Shown: positions 1-8,531, counted from the stretch's first letter. The stretch is 34,708 bases of DNA from Desulfosporosinus sp. UBA4726 (GCA_002404215.1 DHJG01000017.1:1-34708), one strand, 5' to 3'. Notes: generated from the letters alone by a model not told the origin. Program-made: numbers and translations.

Positions 1-30
1 ACGTTTCACCTTATTCCTGCGATATTTCAT
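1..30 (-). CDS. 5' end of an unidentified gene, cut by the window edge
   Basis: Only ten codons are visible (MKYRRNKVKR). An ATG sits 8 bases after a strong GGAGGAAA ribosome binding site, and the phosphodiesterase gene ends only 15 bases upstream, so this looks like the next gene of the same minus-strand operon. The basic N-terminus gives no family assignment. Confidence 0.6.
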   Translation of the reverse strand, partial: MKYRRNKVKR

Positions 31-45
31 GATTTCCTCCGAGTT

Positions 46-528
46 TCAAAAATACAAATGTTTTGCTTCAACCTTACCTGGTTGGATTTCCAATAATCCA
101 AAGGAATATTGGAGTTCACGTCTTTTGTCCGTCGGAGAACCCGGATTGAACATCAAAATGCCATTTCGCCATTCCATAAAAGGGGTATGACTATGACCAA
201 ACACAATCAGATTTACTGATAAATCTCTAAATTCTGTGTAAGCACGTTCTGGTGTACTGTTTCCTTTTCCCGCATTTCCATGAACTAACCCGATTCTCCA
301 AGCTTCACATTCAATGATATCACGATCGGGTAAAGAAAGATCCCAACCATCACAATTCCCTCTAACCGCCCGAACGGGTGCAATACAAGCCAACTCTTCT
401 AACAACCCCATATGTGTTACATCACCTGCGTGAATAATCATATCGATTTGGGTTAAGTGTTCCCAGACAAAACGGGGGAGAGATTTCCCTTCTCGCAAAT
501 GAGTATCTGACAATACGGCTATGCGCAT
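46..528 (-). CDS. YfcE/MJ0936-type metallophosphoesterase
   Basis: A 160-residue calcineurin-like phosphoesterase, the usual length for the YfcE/MJ0936 group of small metal-dependent phosphodiesterases. Visible metal-binding motifs in order: DTH (Asp8, His10), GDVTH (Asp36), GNCD (57-60), HGN (His83) and GHSH (His112, His114). These ligate a di-metal centre, often Mn or Fe. The start used is the internal ATG at 528, preceded by an AGAGGTGAG ribosome binding site at good spacing; an upstream in-frame ATG at 558 has none. It lies 41 bases after mqnE and just before a further gene, so it is probably co-transcribed. The natural substrate is unknown. Confidence 0.88.
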   Translation of the reverse strand: MRIAVLSDTHLREGKSLPRFVWEHLTQIDMIIHAGDVTHMGLLEELACIAPVRAVRGNCDGWDLSLPDRDIIECEAWRIGLVHGNAGKGNSTPERAYTEFRDLSVNLIVFGHSHTPFMEWRNGILMFNPGSPTDKRRELQYSFGLLEIQPGKVEAKHLYF

Positions 529-569
529 TTCACTCACCTCTTGATTTCTATCTTTCATAGAGAACCCGC

Positions 570-1670
570 TTAGGGACGAAAGGTCTTTATGACATTATAA
601 TACGTATCCCGTTCAACAGCTTCTAAACCCGCTTCATGAATCATATGGATCAACTGTTGCTCCGTTTGCATTTGGGGACTCGTTGCACCTGCTGTATGAT
701 AAATCTTCTCTTCGCGAACAACCCCATCAAGGTCATTTGCACCAAATGTAAGAGCCATCTGAGCTACTTGAGGACTAGAAGACACCCAATATGCTTTAAT
801 ATAACGGAAATTATCTAAAATTAAGCGTGCTACCGCAATCACTTTTAGCGTACGCAGTGCGCTTGCTTGAGAAACCTCTTCGAATTTAGTGTTTTTGGGA
901 TGAAAGGCAGTAGGGATCAGCGCATAAAAACCTTTCGTTTCATCTTGTAAATCTCTTAAGGCCAGAAGATGATCGATTAGTTCCTCATCCGTTTCAATAA
1001 TACCATAAAGCATATTCGCATTAGTAGGTATTCCCAGTTGATGCGCAAGACGATGAATCTCTAACCAGCGTTTGCCACTTAATTTCCCGGGACAAATGAT
1101 CTCTCGAACCCTTTGGCTGAAATTCTCCGCTCCACCACCCGGTATAAAACTGAGTCCAGCTTCCTTAAATTTTGTCAGAATTTCTACAACGGGTACATTC
1201 TCCATCTGAGCAAAATAGTCATATTCTGCTGCAGTGAAAGCCTTTAGACTAACTTGAGGGGCTCGCTCTTTTATTTTTCTAACCATGTCTAGATAATATG
1301 AAAAGGGCAGGTCTGGATGAATCCCCCCGACGATGTGGATTTCGGTTACACCTTGATCGGCGAATTGCCCTGCTTTGCCTACCACCTCGTCAACGGTCAT
1401 TGTATAAGATCCTTTTTCTTCAAGGTCTTTAGCAAAAGCGCAAAACCCACACCGTACTTTACATACATTACTATAGTTAATATGGGCATTATTATTAAAA
1501 AACACCTGATCTCCAGTCATAGCGCGTCTCCGTTCATTCGCTAGGTAACCCAGACCAAGTATATTGGTTGTTTGTAAAAGTTGAAGACCATCAGATCGAT
1601 TGAGCCTTTGGTCCATGTTCATTTTATTATATACATCTTCTAATCCCTTTAATATTGGATCAAATTCCAT
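570..1670 (-). CDS. mqnE: Aminodeoxyfutalosine synthase MqnE (radical SAM)
   Basis: A 366-residue radical SAM enzyme. The cluster motif is CX3CX2C at Cys70, Cys74 and Cys77 (CKVRCGFC). Family knowledge: MqnE joins the MqnA product 3-(1-carboxyvinyloxy)benzoate to SAM to make aminodeoxyfutalosine in the futalosine pathway. MqnE is preferred over the paralogue MqnC because of the FYALIPTAFHPKNT, IKAYWV and EEKIYHTAGA stretches. The start is the ATG at 1670 with AAGGG/AGGA upstream; 32 further in-frame codons lead back into a GC-rich hairpin and are unlikely to be coding. mqnA lies at 17776 and menG at 23988, so the pathway genes are dispersed. Confidence 0.88.
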   Translation of the reverse strand: MEFDPILKGLEDVYNKMNMDQRLNRSDGLQLLQTTNILGLGYLANERRRAMTGDQVFFNNNAHINYSNVCKVRCGFCAFAKDLEEKGSYTMTVDEVVGKAGQFADQGVTEIHIVGGIHPDLPFSYYLDMVRKIKERAPQVSLKAFTAAEYDYFAQMENVPVVEILTKFKEAGLSFIPGGGAENFSQRVREIICPGKLSGKRWLEIHRLAHQLGIPTNANMLYGIIETDEELIDHLLALRDLQDETKGFYALIPTAFHPKNTKFEEVSQASALRTLKVIAVARLILDNFRYIKAYWVSSSPQVAQMALTFGANDLDGVVREEKIYHTAGATSPQMQTEQQLIHMIHEAGLEAVERDTYYNVIKTFRP

Positions 1671-1749
1671 TCCTGACCCTTCTTTCCCGAAATTGCTATT
1701 ATTTGCATTATAACATAATTCTCGAAATTCGAGAAAAGATAAAGAACAA

Positions 1750-1769
1750 GGCTTGGCTGGCGCCAAGCC
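1750..1769. repeat. Palindromic repeat, copy A
   Basis: GGCTTGGC and GCCAAGCC form an 8-bp perfect stem around TGGC, about 80 bases upstream of the mqnE start. Read on the minus strand it matches 16 of 20 positions of a segment at 17175-17194. It may be one copy of a dispersed REP-like element. A structural role in the mqnE leader is possible. Confidence 0.5.
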
Positions 1770-1795
1770 GCAGGCTCAGGCGGCCGACTAAGAAA

Positions 1796-1824
1796 GGACT
1801 GTATGCCATTTTGGCAAACAGTCC
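1796..1824 (-). terminator. Terminator after the 123-aa gene
   Basis: GGACTGT/ACAGTCC stem with an inner GCCA/TGGC stem, followed on the minus strand by TTTCTT. It sits 9 bases after the stop of the gene at 1834-2205. Confidence 0.7.
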
Positions 1825-1833
1825 CTCAATAGC

Positions 1834-2205
1834 TTAATGAAAATGTTTCGTCCCTTGACGTTGGCGTTTGATCGCTTTGCGAACTTCATTGGCAACTCGC
1901 CATGTTTCATGTTGATGAGGAGTCATTAGCTCTAATTTCCCGGAGCGTTTATCTATTAATATATCAACTGTCGGTTTACGTCCTTCGGATTTTTCTCCTG
2001 GGTGTAAGATATCAATTCCAATTTTATGTTCATCATATTGAGGAGGAACAAGGTAATTCAATACTTCTTCAGTTGCATCCATTAATTCAACAACCTGATC
2101 CTGCGGATAACCTTCCCGCAAAAGTACTTCTCGCACTTGCGTTAAGGGCTGATCTAGTGTGAGTAGCATCTGAGCCCGTTGCACTAAATTATAATCTATG
2201 TCCAT
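1834..2205 (-). CDS. Conserved-looking protein of unknown function, 123 aa
   Basis: Not recognised. It is a soluble, charged protein without signal peptide or membrane segment. Residues 1-55 look helical, with the heptad-like phrase QPLTQVREVLLREGYPQDQVVELM, and the C-terminal third is basic (VRKAIKRQRQ). The ATG at 2205 has GAGGTGG at good spacing, and a terminator follows the stop, so it looks like a real single gene. It is the first minus-strand gene upstream of mqnE, but the terminator and hairpin between them argue against strong co-transcription. Confidence 0.75.
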   Translation of the reverse strand: MDIDYNLVQRAQMLLTLDQPLTQVREVLLREGYPQDQVVELMDATEEVLNYLVPPQYDEHKIGIDILHPGEKSEGRKPTVDILIDKRSGKLELMTPHQHETWRVANEVRKAIKRQRQGTKHFH

Positions 2206-2334
2206 GACGCCACCTCTTCTTCTTTTAATTTACATTATCATTTTCCCCTCAACCTTTCTAATGAATACTGATACATCTTAGTGGATTTGTTCATCTCTTC
2301 CAAGCTTGTCGAAATTTTTTTGAGGAGGCTTAAT

Positions 2335-2778
2335 ATGTCAAAATTAATTTCCCTTCCTTTTCTATTAGCTACAGTATCAGGAATTGCTATGGCTATACAA
2401 GGCACATTAAATGCGTCGTTAAGTCAAAAAACATCGCTTCTATCTGCGACCCTCGTAGTCCACATTATAGGCTCGCTTGTCGCTTTAATTGCTGCGCTTG
2501 CCTGGAAAACTCCGCTTTTCAAACACAACTGGTTAGCTGTTCCATGGTACCTGTATCTGGGAGGTATCCTCAGTGTCCTCATTGTCGGACTCGTTGCCGT
2601 AAGCATCCCCAAAGTTGGCGTGTGTAACGCAACAACAGCAATTATCATCGGCCAGGTTAGTATGGCTGTACTTATTGATCATTTCGGATGGTTCGGTATG
2701 AGTCGTCTAGTATGGAATCCATGGCAACTTGTTGGAATCGGTTTATTTGCTGCAGGAGCGAAACTTCTGTTCCGTTAA
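2335..2778 (+). CDS. DMT-superfamily membrane protein, DUF606/YdcZ type
   Basis: A 147-residue hydrophobic protein with about five predicted membrane segments, the usual size and shape of the DUF606/YdcZ group of the drug/metabolite transporter superfamily. Typical features are the GIAMAIQGTLNASL opening, the internal GLVAVSIPKVGV stretch, and the closing WQLVGIGLFAAGAKLL. The ATG at 2335 is chosen because GAGGAGG lies 6 bases upstream; the longer reading from 2281 has no such site. Substrate unknown. It converges on the next minus-strand gene with only 7 bases between stops. Confidence 0.85.
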   Translation: MSKLISLPFLLATVSGIAMAIQGTLNASLSQKTSLLSATLVVHIIGSLVALIAALAWKTPLFKHNWLAVPWYLYLGGILSVLIVGLVAVSIPKVGVCNATTAIIIGQVSMAVLIDHFGWFGMSRLVWNPWQLVGIGLFAAGAKLLFR

Positions 2779-2785
2779 TGATTCG

Positions 2786-3325
2786 TTATTTAGCAGCTCG
2801 TGCTACAATCAAATTCATATTACTAATAATTGCGTAAATTTCGTCACTGACAACATATTTACGAATTTGACCATTGGAAGCTAAAATCACAGTACTTTTC
2901 CCTGTAGAATTTTGATCACTTTCAATAAGTCGTAGCACAAAAGCATAGGCCTCACTACTAACTGCAAGTTGCTTGAATTCTCCATCAGCAACAAATATGA
3001 TCCAAAAGCCAGAGGAAACCTCGCTTTTCCCATTGTTATAGAGGGCATTAGATACATTTGAAAAATCTTGTCCAAGGAGCGCCTGAGGATCAGTTGAAGG
3101 TGATTCTGTGTTCGTGTTATTCGTGTTAGCTGAAGCGTTCAGCTGATAATCCGTATTAAGTGTACTAGCTTGAGTAACTGGGTCCGATAAACGTAAGTAT
3201 ATATCCTTAAAGAAGTTAGGAAATAAAATATAACCGCCAACCCCGATGATGAGAATCCAAAGAGCCAAGGCTTGTAAATCCTGCCATACCTCTTTACGTG
3301 GTGGTCGTCCCCAGGTATTTGCCAT
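2786..3325 (-). CDS. Unknown single-pass membrane-anchored protein, 179 aa
   Basis: Not recognised. An N-terminal cytoplasmic stub with basic residues precedes one membrane segment at about residues 18-37 (LALWILIIGVGGYILFP). A Asn/Thr/Ser-rich linker covers about 50-80. The C-terminal domain (about 85-179) has an alternating beta/alpha look, with GFWIIFVADGEFKQLAVSS and STVILASNGQIRKYVVSDE. The ATG at 3325 follows GGAGGGG. Orientation would place the C-terminal domain outside the cell, by inference only. Confidence 0.75.
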   Translation of the reverse strand: MANTWGRPPRKEVWQDLQALALWILIIGVGGYILFPNFFKDIYLRLSDPVTQASTLNTDYQLNASANTNNTNTESPSTDPQALLGQDFSNVSNALYNNGKSEVSSGFWIIFVADGEFKQLAVSSEAYAFVLRLIESDQNSTGKSTVILASNGQIRKYVVSDEIYAIISNMNLIVARAAK

Positions 3326-3456
3326 GCCTTCCCCTCCATTAATTTCATCTTCTAGTTCACAAATAACTACTACTAATCATGTATACGTACGTTCTTAGCC
3401 AGATATACTTGCATCTCACAATTCCACCCTCTAGAATAAGGAGTGAGGTGGGGAAT

Positions 3457-5229
3457 ATGGATCTACTTCGACAAAAACTGACCTTGTTGCCAGAGAAGCC
3501 GGGCGTATATCTTATGAAAGATGCCCAAGGACAGATTATTTATGTCGGTAAAGCAAAACTACTAAAAAACCGAGTACGCTCTTACTTTACGGGATCGCAT
3601 GATGGCAAAACTGGACGGCTCGTAAGTCATATTGTCGATTTCGAATATATCATGACAGAGTCGGAGGTTGAGGCTCTTGTCTTAGAGTGCAATTTAATTA
3701 AAAAGCATAACCCAAAGTACAATATTCTCTTGCGAGATGATAAGACCTACCCTTATTTAATGATTACAGAAGAAAACAACCCACGGATCCTCGTCACTCG
3801 CCAAGTAAAAAAGGGAAACGGTAAGTATTTTGGACCTTATCCAAATGCAACTGCCGCCAAAGAGGCTGCGCGTTTACTTAATCGACTATTTCCATTTCGA
3901 AAATGCCGGCAGCTTCCCACTCGACCTTGTCTTTATTATCATTTGGAACAATGTCTTGCTCCTTGCGTGGCTGACGTAGCACTTGACGTATACGCGAGAA
4001 TGCGAAAAGAGGTTTCTACCTTTCTTAAAGGAGACCAGAGCGAGATACTCGCATTATTAGGAGGAAAAATGCAAACGGCGTCCGAGGCACTCCAGTTTGA
4101 ACGAGCCAAAGAATATAGGGACCTTATCGAAGATCTGAAACGCCTCGGGGAAAAGCAAAACATCACGCTCAATGATTTTATTGACCGCGATGTTTTGGGG
4201 TATGCTATAACTACTGATCAAATGTGTATTCAGGTTTTTTATATACGGCAGGGCAAGTTGCTTGCCCGAGACAGTTTTATCTTCCCCTATTATGAAGAGC
4301 CAGAAGAGGCCTTCATTTCGTTTGTCGCTCAATTCTATATTGAGCGCAGAGTGTGGCCTCAGGAGATATTGCTCCCACCGATTGAATCCTCGGCCTTATC
4401 CAGCCTATTTCCAATTACCATTCCTCAAAAAGGTAGGAAACACGACCTCCTAGAAATGGCGATGTCCAATGCCCAGACCACCCTCCACGACCAAATTACA
4501 CTAGAAGTACGCCACCAGTCTGAAACTCAACAAGCCTTAGAAACGCTCGGCGAACACTTAAATATCCCTGCTCCCAACCGAATTGAAGCTTTTGACATTT
4601 CGAATACTGCCGGGACCCATACCGTGGCCGGCATGGTTCAATTTATCGATGGCAAACCCCAGCGCAAAGGGTACCGAAAATATAAAATTCAACCTATGGA
4701 GAAGTCCGATGATACGGCTGCGATGGAGCAGGTTGTTCTGCGTCGATATGCACGATTAATCTCGGAAAATGCCCCCCTCCCCAACTTAATCTTAGTCGAT
4801 GGGGGTAAAGGACAAATCCATGCAGCTTTAAAAGCTTTAAATGAGCTAAACTTAGCGATACCTGTCGCTGGAATGGTTAAAAATGACCGGCACCAGACTC
4901 ACGGACTCTTGGATCAATCCGGTAATCCGGTTGCTTTACTCAAAAGCCACCCCACCTTTTATTTGCTGGGCAGGATCCAGAATGAGGTCCATCGCTTTGC
5001 TATCACGTTTCATCGCCAACAAAGGGCGAAAGATATGACATTATCTGCTCTTGACAACATCGCTGGCATTGGACCGAAACGTAAACAACGCCTGTTACGT
5101 CACTTTTCATCCCTTGATGACATTCAACGCGCAAGCATCGAGGAAATCCAAGCAGCTGGACTTCCCCAAAACGCTGCCACAATGATCTACCACTATTTCC
5201 ACACCACAGTCTCAGAGGCTCCAGTGTAA
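3457..5229 (+). CDS. uvrC: Excinuclease ABC subunit C
   Basis: A 590-residue UvrC, full length for the family. It makes both incisions during nucleotide excision repair after UvrAB loads on damage. Domains in order: N-terminal GIY-YIG nuclease (GVYLMKDAQGQIIYVGKAK, about 14-33), a Cys-containing linker (CRQLPTRPCLYYHLEQCLAPC), the UVR motif that binds UvrB (about 200-235), the RNase H-like C-terminal nuclease (EAFDISNTAGTHTVAGMV; ILVDGGKGQ), and tandem helix-hairpin-helix near the end (LDNIAGIGPKRKQRLL). The start is the ATG at 3457 with AGGTGGGG upstream. Confidence 0.97.
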   Translation: MDLLRQKLTLLPEKPGVYLMKDAQGQIIYVGKAKLLKNRVRSYFTGSHDGKTGRLVSHIVDFEYIMTESEVEALVLECNLIKKHNPKYNILLRDDKTYPYLMITEENNPRILVTRQVKKGNGKYFGPYPNATAAKEAARLLNRLFPFRKCRQLPTRPCLYYHLEQCLAPCVADVALDVYARMRKEVSTFLKGDQSEILALLGGKMQTASEALQFERAKEYRDLIEDLKRLGEKQNITLNDFIDRDVLGYAITTDQMCIQVFYIRQGKLLARDSFIFPYYEEPEEAFISFVAQFYIERRVWPQEILLPPIESSALSSLFPITIPQKGRKHDLLEMAMSNAQTTLHDQITLEVRHQSETQQALETLGEHLNIPAPNRIEAFDISNTAGTHTVAGMVQFIDGKPQRKGYRKYKIQPMEKSDDTAAMEQVVLRRYARLISENAPLPNLILVDGGKGQIHAALKALNELNLAIPVAGMVKNDRHQTHGLLDQSGNPVALLKSHPTFYLLGRIQNEVHRFAITFHRQQRAKDMTLSALDNIAGIGPKRKQRLLRHFSSLDDIQRASIEEIQAAGLPQNAATMIYHYFHTTVSEAPV

Positions 5230-5245
5230 AGGAGAGAACGTTCGC

Positions 5246-5410
5246 ATGATCTTAAATTATAGAGTTGAATTGTGTCGAAAGTGTTACTTTAAACGAACCC
5301 ACAAATGTCCAGTTTCGGACTCTTATATTCAAACTCCATTTGCTTCCTTCATTAAAGCTGGTGGAGAATGTATGAGATACAAACCGATTCCTTGGTTGCC
5401 CCAACTTTAG
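5246..5410 (+). CDS. Small Cys-rich protein downstream of uvrC, 54 aa
   Basis: Not recognised. The frame opens with ATG 16 bases after the uvrC stop, preceded by AAGGAGAG at normal spacing, and ends before the shared terminator, so it is probably translated as the last gene of the uvrC transcript. Cys10 and Cys13 form a CXXC, with Cys21 (KCPVSD) and Cys42 (ECMRY) completing a possible four-Cys metal site. No membrane segment. Any link to repair is only positional. Confidence 0.6.
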   Translation: MILNYRVELCRKCYFKRTHKCPVSDSYIQTPFASFIKAGGECMRYKPIPWLPQL

Positions 5411-5424
5411 GGTTAAAGTAAAAG

Positions 5425-5466
5425 AAAATACAACTGTAACTAAGAAAGTTACAGTTGTATTTTTTG
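5425..5466. terminator. Bidirectional terminator between uvrC unit and NlpC/P60 gene
   Basis: A stem of about 15 bp (TACAACTGTAACT with its complement) around AAGAA, followed by six T on the plus strand and preceded by A-rich sequence that serves the converging minus-strand gene. Confidence 0.85.
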
Positions 5467-5477
5467 ATTAAGTAAGT

Positions 5478-6224
5478 CTAATTCGCGCTACGAGCGCCCA
5501 GATAACGACCAGCATAATAGCTTTCATCAAGACTTGAGACAGCTACGCCACTATTGGACGCATGGGCAAAACGTCCACCCCCGATATAAATCCCGACATG
5601 GGACGCGCCAGAAGTATACGTGTGAAAGAAAACCAAATCACCCGATTTCAGTTGATCGCGACTTACAGATGACCCTACATTGAATTGCTCTGCAGCAGTC
5701 CGTGGCAAGGAAACACCTGAACCCTTAAAGACATATTGGGTATATCCCGAACAATCAAAACCACTGCGGCTGGTTCCTCCAAAGACGTATGGAACGCCGA
5801 CCAGGCTAAGTGCATTATCCACAAGCCCTGAATTACCTGATCGAGAAACCTGCTTTTTGGACGCTGTTGCTACTTGAACTGACTTAGTACTGGTTTTAGC
5901 TGCCGGTGCTGTTTTAGTGGATTTCGTTGTCGTGGATTGAACAGAAGCCACGGCAACCGGGTTACTTTTGGTTGAGTTTGGGGCTGACTGATCAGGCGCG
6001 GTAGCAACCTTATTGGCAATCGCAGGGCTAGCTGTCCATTTTAATTGTTTACGAACGGCTTTAGTTGCGGTTGGTGCAATAGTTGAAGCCACGAGCGTTG
6101 GCTTCAGTGAAGTGCGAATAGATGCCGTTGGTGTCGAAGCCGATGCGGTAAGGCTACTCGCTAAAAGTAAGCCTGCCAAAGTCGCGCTTCCCAGCCACAT
6201 CCGCGTAGATGAGGAAATCAGCAA
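5478..6224 (-). CDS. Secreted NlpC/P60 cell-wall hydrolase
   Basis: A 248-residue exported peptidoglycan hydrolase. After a signal peptide (hydrophobic WLGSATLAGLLLASSLTASAS) comes a long Ala/Thr/Ser/Lys-rich linker (about 35-130). The C-terminal NlpC/P60 domain holds the catalytic Cys158 (DCSGY), His209 (SHVGIY) and His221 (FAHAS). Family members cleave gamma-D-Glu-meso-DAP stem-peptide bonds. The start is uncertain: TTG at 6224 has AAAGGTGG 8 bases upstream and is preferred; an in-frame GTG at 6236 has no site. The gene sits directly under a ydaO-type riboswitch, a common pairing for cell-wall hydrolases. Confidence 0.9.
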   Translation of the reverse strand: MLISSSTRMWLGSATLAGLLLASSLTASASTPTASIRTSLKPTLVASTIAPTATKAVRKQLKWTASPAIANKVATAPDQSAPNSTKSNPVAVASVQSTTTKSTKTAPAAKTSTKSVQVATASKKQVSRSGNSGLVDNALSLVGVPYVFGGTSRSGFDCSGYTQYVFKGSGVSLPRTAAEQFNVGSSVSRDQLKSGDLVFFHTYTSGASHVGIYIGGGRFAHASNSGVAVSSLDESYYAGRYLGARSAN

Positions 6225-6245
6225 GAAATTGTCCACCTTTCATTA

Positions 6246-6375
6246 GCTTACGAGGTTAGTTGACGGATTCGGGCCGAAGGTGTTAGCCCTACACGTAAAA
6301 AAGAACGTGATTCACCCCAAAATAATCCCCCGTTCCAAGAACATAAGGCTTGGATTCAGCTTTTTATTATGTTTA
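6246..6375 (-). promoter_or_regulatory. ydaO/yuaA-type c-di-AMP riboswitch
   Basis: Read on the minus strand, the leader contains in order the conserved blocks of this class: GCTGAATCC, GGAACGGGGGA, GGGGTGAATC, AGGGCTAAC, CTTCGGCCCGAATCCGTC, and CTAACCTCGTAAGC at the 3' end. The 3' end lies about 20 bases before the hydrolase start. In the known class, c-di-AMP binding lowers expression of the downstream gene, often a cell-wall hydrolase or osmolyte/potassium transporter. The 5' limit is approximate because the P1 partner strand may begin near 6400. Confidence 0.88.
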
Positions 6376-6503
6376 TTTGCTAGTTATTCGCTACGCACCG
6401 TGAAAATCCTGCAATAATCTATAGAAAAATATAACTTTGTGAAACTTTTTTTTATTTCGTATCCTCTCCAACCCTTCTGAAGAGCAAATTATAAATGTTT
6501 AAT

Positions 6504-6528
6504 AAGCGCCTCTTCTTGCGAGGCGCTT
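6504..6528. terminator. Hairpin terminator after the UPF0210 gene
   Basis: A 9-bp perfect stem AAGCGCCTC/GAGGCGCTT with a 7-base loop. T-rich sequence follows on the plus strand, with a weaker tail on the minus strand. It is the only candidate to end the minus-strand UPF0237-UPF0210 unit. Confidence 0.65.
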
Positions 6529-6567
6529 TTCTTGTATAGGAATATCGAGTCAATATTGAGGCGTAGG

Positions 6568-7935
6568 TCAATTTGTAAGGCTTGTAATCGGAGCAGGAAT
6601 ACGTCCTCCGCGGTTTACAAACATTTTTGACGAAAAAGGATGAATCTCCATAACTGGTGCTCCACCCAGCAATCCTCCGTATTCAACTCGGTCACCCGCT
6701 TTTTTCCCAATCGCCGGGATGAGTCGTGCTGCCGTTGTTTTTTTATTAATCATCCCTATTGCTGCTTCATCAGCAATAATAGCCGCAATCGTTTCTGCAC
6801 TGACATCTCCAGGTAGGGCAATCATATCTAAACCTACAGAACAGACACAGGTCATCGCTTCCAACTTATCAAGGGTCAATGCCCCTACTTCCACGGCCTT
6901 TATCATTCCCGCATCCTCCGAGACAGGAATAAACGCTCCGCTTAACCCACCTACGTGAGAAGAGGCCATTGCGCCTCCCTTTTTAACAGCATCATTGAGC
7001 AATGCCAAGGCAGCAGTTGTTCCATGCGTCCCACATCGTTCCAGACCCATATTTTCAAGAATTTCTGCAACACTATCCCCTATTGCTGGGGTAGGTGCTA
7101 GAGAAAGATCTACAATCCCGAAAGGAACATTTAAAGCCTTTGAGGCTGCGCGCCCAATAAGTTCTCCCATACGGGTAATTTTGAATGCTGTTTGTTTGAT
7201 TAAATTAGATAGCTCACTAAAATCAGCTTGCGGAAATTCTTTTACAACCTTAGCCACAACCCCTGGACCACTGACCCCAACGTTTATCACGCACTCTGGC
7301 TCTCCAACGCCATGGAAAGCTCCAGCCATGAATGGATTATCTTCTGGGGCATTGCAGAATACGACTAATTTAGCCGCTGCTATACCATCTTTATCAGCAG
7401 TCAATTGAGCGCATTTCAGAATCACATGACCCATTTTCAGGACTGCATCCATATTAATACCAGCTTTAGTCGTTCCGATATTCACTGATGCACAAACGAA
7501 TTCCGTCTCACTAAGCGCTTGTGGTATAGCGTTAATGAGGGCCAAATCTCCGGCGGTAAAGCCCTTTTGAACCAGCGCCGAAAAACCTCCGATGAAATTA
7601 ACCCCAACTTCGCGGGCTGCTCGGTCTAATACTTTAGCGATCCGCACCATTTCTTCTGTATTTGCTCGAGCAGCCGCAACAGCTATGGGAGTGACTGATA
7701 CCCGTTTATTTATAATAGGAATCCCATAACGTACTGATATTTGTTCCCCAACTTTAACTAATCGTTCAGCATTTTTGGTGATTTTCTCATAAATTTTCTT
7801 TTCAATCCCCGCAATATTATCAGATCCACAATCAAGTAGACTAATCCCCATCGTGATAGTTCTTATATCGAGATTTTCTTCATGTATCATCTTAATTGTT
7901 TGTTGGATTTCTTCGCGCGCGAACGTGATTGTCAT
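6568..7935 (-). CDS. UPF0210 (DUF711) family protein
   Basis: A 455-residue member of the widely conserved UPF0210/DUF711 (PFL) family. Recognisable stretches are DIRTITMGISLLDC near the N-terminus, GGFSALVQKGFT, VSGPGVVAKVV, and SSHVGGLSGAFIPVSEDAGM in the C-terminal half. Length is normal. The ATG at 7935 follows TGGAGGG. It is preceded by the ACT-domain UPF0237 gene, 55 bases upstream on the same strand; this pairing is conserved across many Firmicutes and archaea, which suggests a shared but still undefined function. Confidence 0.92.
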   Translation of the reverse strand: MTITFAREEIQQTIKMIHEENLDIRTITMGISLLDCGSDNIAGIEKKIYEKITKNAERLVKVGEQISVRYGIPIINKRVSVTPIAVAAARANTEEMVRIAKVLDRAAREVGVNFIGGFSALVQKGFTAGDLALINAIPQALSETEFVCASVNIGTTKAGINMDAVLKMGHVILKCAQLTADKDGIAAAKLVVFCNAPEDNPFMAGAFHGVGEPECVINVGVSGPGVVAKVVKEFPQADFSELSNLIKQTAFKITRMGELIGRAASKALNVPFGIVDLSLAPTPAIGDSVAEILENMGLERCGTHGTTAALALLNDAVKKGGAMASSHVGGLSGAFIPVSEDAGMIKAVEVGALTLDKLEAMTCVCSVGLDMIALPGDVSAETIAAIIADEAAIGMINKKTTAARLIPAIGKKAGDRVEYGGLLGGAPVMEIHPFSSKMFVNRGGRIPAPITSLTN

Positions 7936-7990
7936 GATTTCCCTCCACTATTCCATCACTTACATTTCTTAAGATAAGTAGTATTCAGTA

Positions 7991-8284
7991 TTAGATTCTG
8001 TGCATGAACGTAAAAATATCCTCGTGTTGAGCCTTAACTTGTAATCCTTTGTCAGTACCCTCTTGTTCCAACGTGCGTGCCAAATCAGCAAGTCCTATGA
8101 GGGATGGTTTTAAATCCACAACCATAATCATCGTGAAAAATTCATCGACAATTGTTTGGCTGATATCCAGTATGTTAACGTGATATTCGGCAAGGCGTCC
8201 AGAGACCCATGCGATAATTCCAGTATGATCACGACCTAATACGGTAATAATAGCGCGGTTAGACTCCTCTAATGACAAAGTCAT
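7991..8284 (-). CDS. UPF0237 ACT-domain protein
   Basis: A 97-residue single ACT-type domain. The opening AIITVLGRDHTGIIAWVSGRL and the following VNILDISQTI are the ligand-binding beta-alpha core of UPF0237/GcvR-like proteins. ACT domains usually bind amino acids and regulate a partner; the partner here is presumably the UPF0210 protein encoded next. The ATG at 8284 has GGGAGGAAG upstream; a longer reading from 8359 lacks a ribosome binding site and codes for an unrelated extension. Confidence 0.9.
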   Translation of the reverse strand: MTLSLEESNRAIITVLGRDHTGIIAWVSGRLAEYHVNILDISQTIVDEFFTMIMVVDLKPSLIGLADLARTLEQEGTDKGLQVKAQHEDIFTFMHRI

Positions 8285-8480
8285 GGTGCTTCCTCCCTTT
8301 ATAGACGAATGTATTCCTGTTATGGACATTAGACTAACACATTTGCGAAATATACTCAAGCCTTTTCCAGCCTAAATTCTAGACAGATTTCAGATATAAT
8401 ACCTTACCCTACAAAAATATATATACCCGATTCCCATTCTTTATGGTGGACGTTGGTCAAGATAGGATTCGAATAATATA

Positions 8481-8518
8481 AAGTAAAAGAGAGCTCAATT
8501 TCGAGCTCTCTTTTACTT
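8481..8518 (-). terminator. Terminator after the HesB-like selenoprotein gene
   Basis: A 16-bp perfect stem (AAGTAAAAGAGAGCTC and its complement) with a 6-base loop, 13 bases beyond the stop codon of the HesB-like gene. The T-rich arm acts as the tail. Confidence 0.8.
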
Positions 8519-8531
8519 AGATACTACTCTG

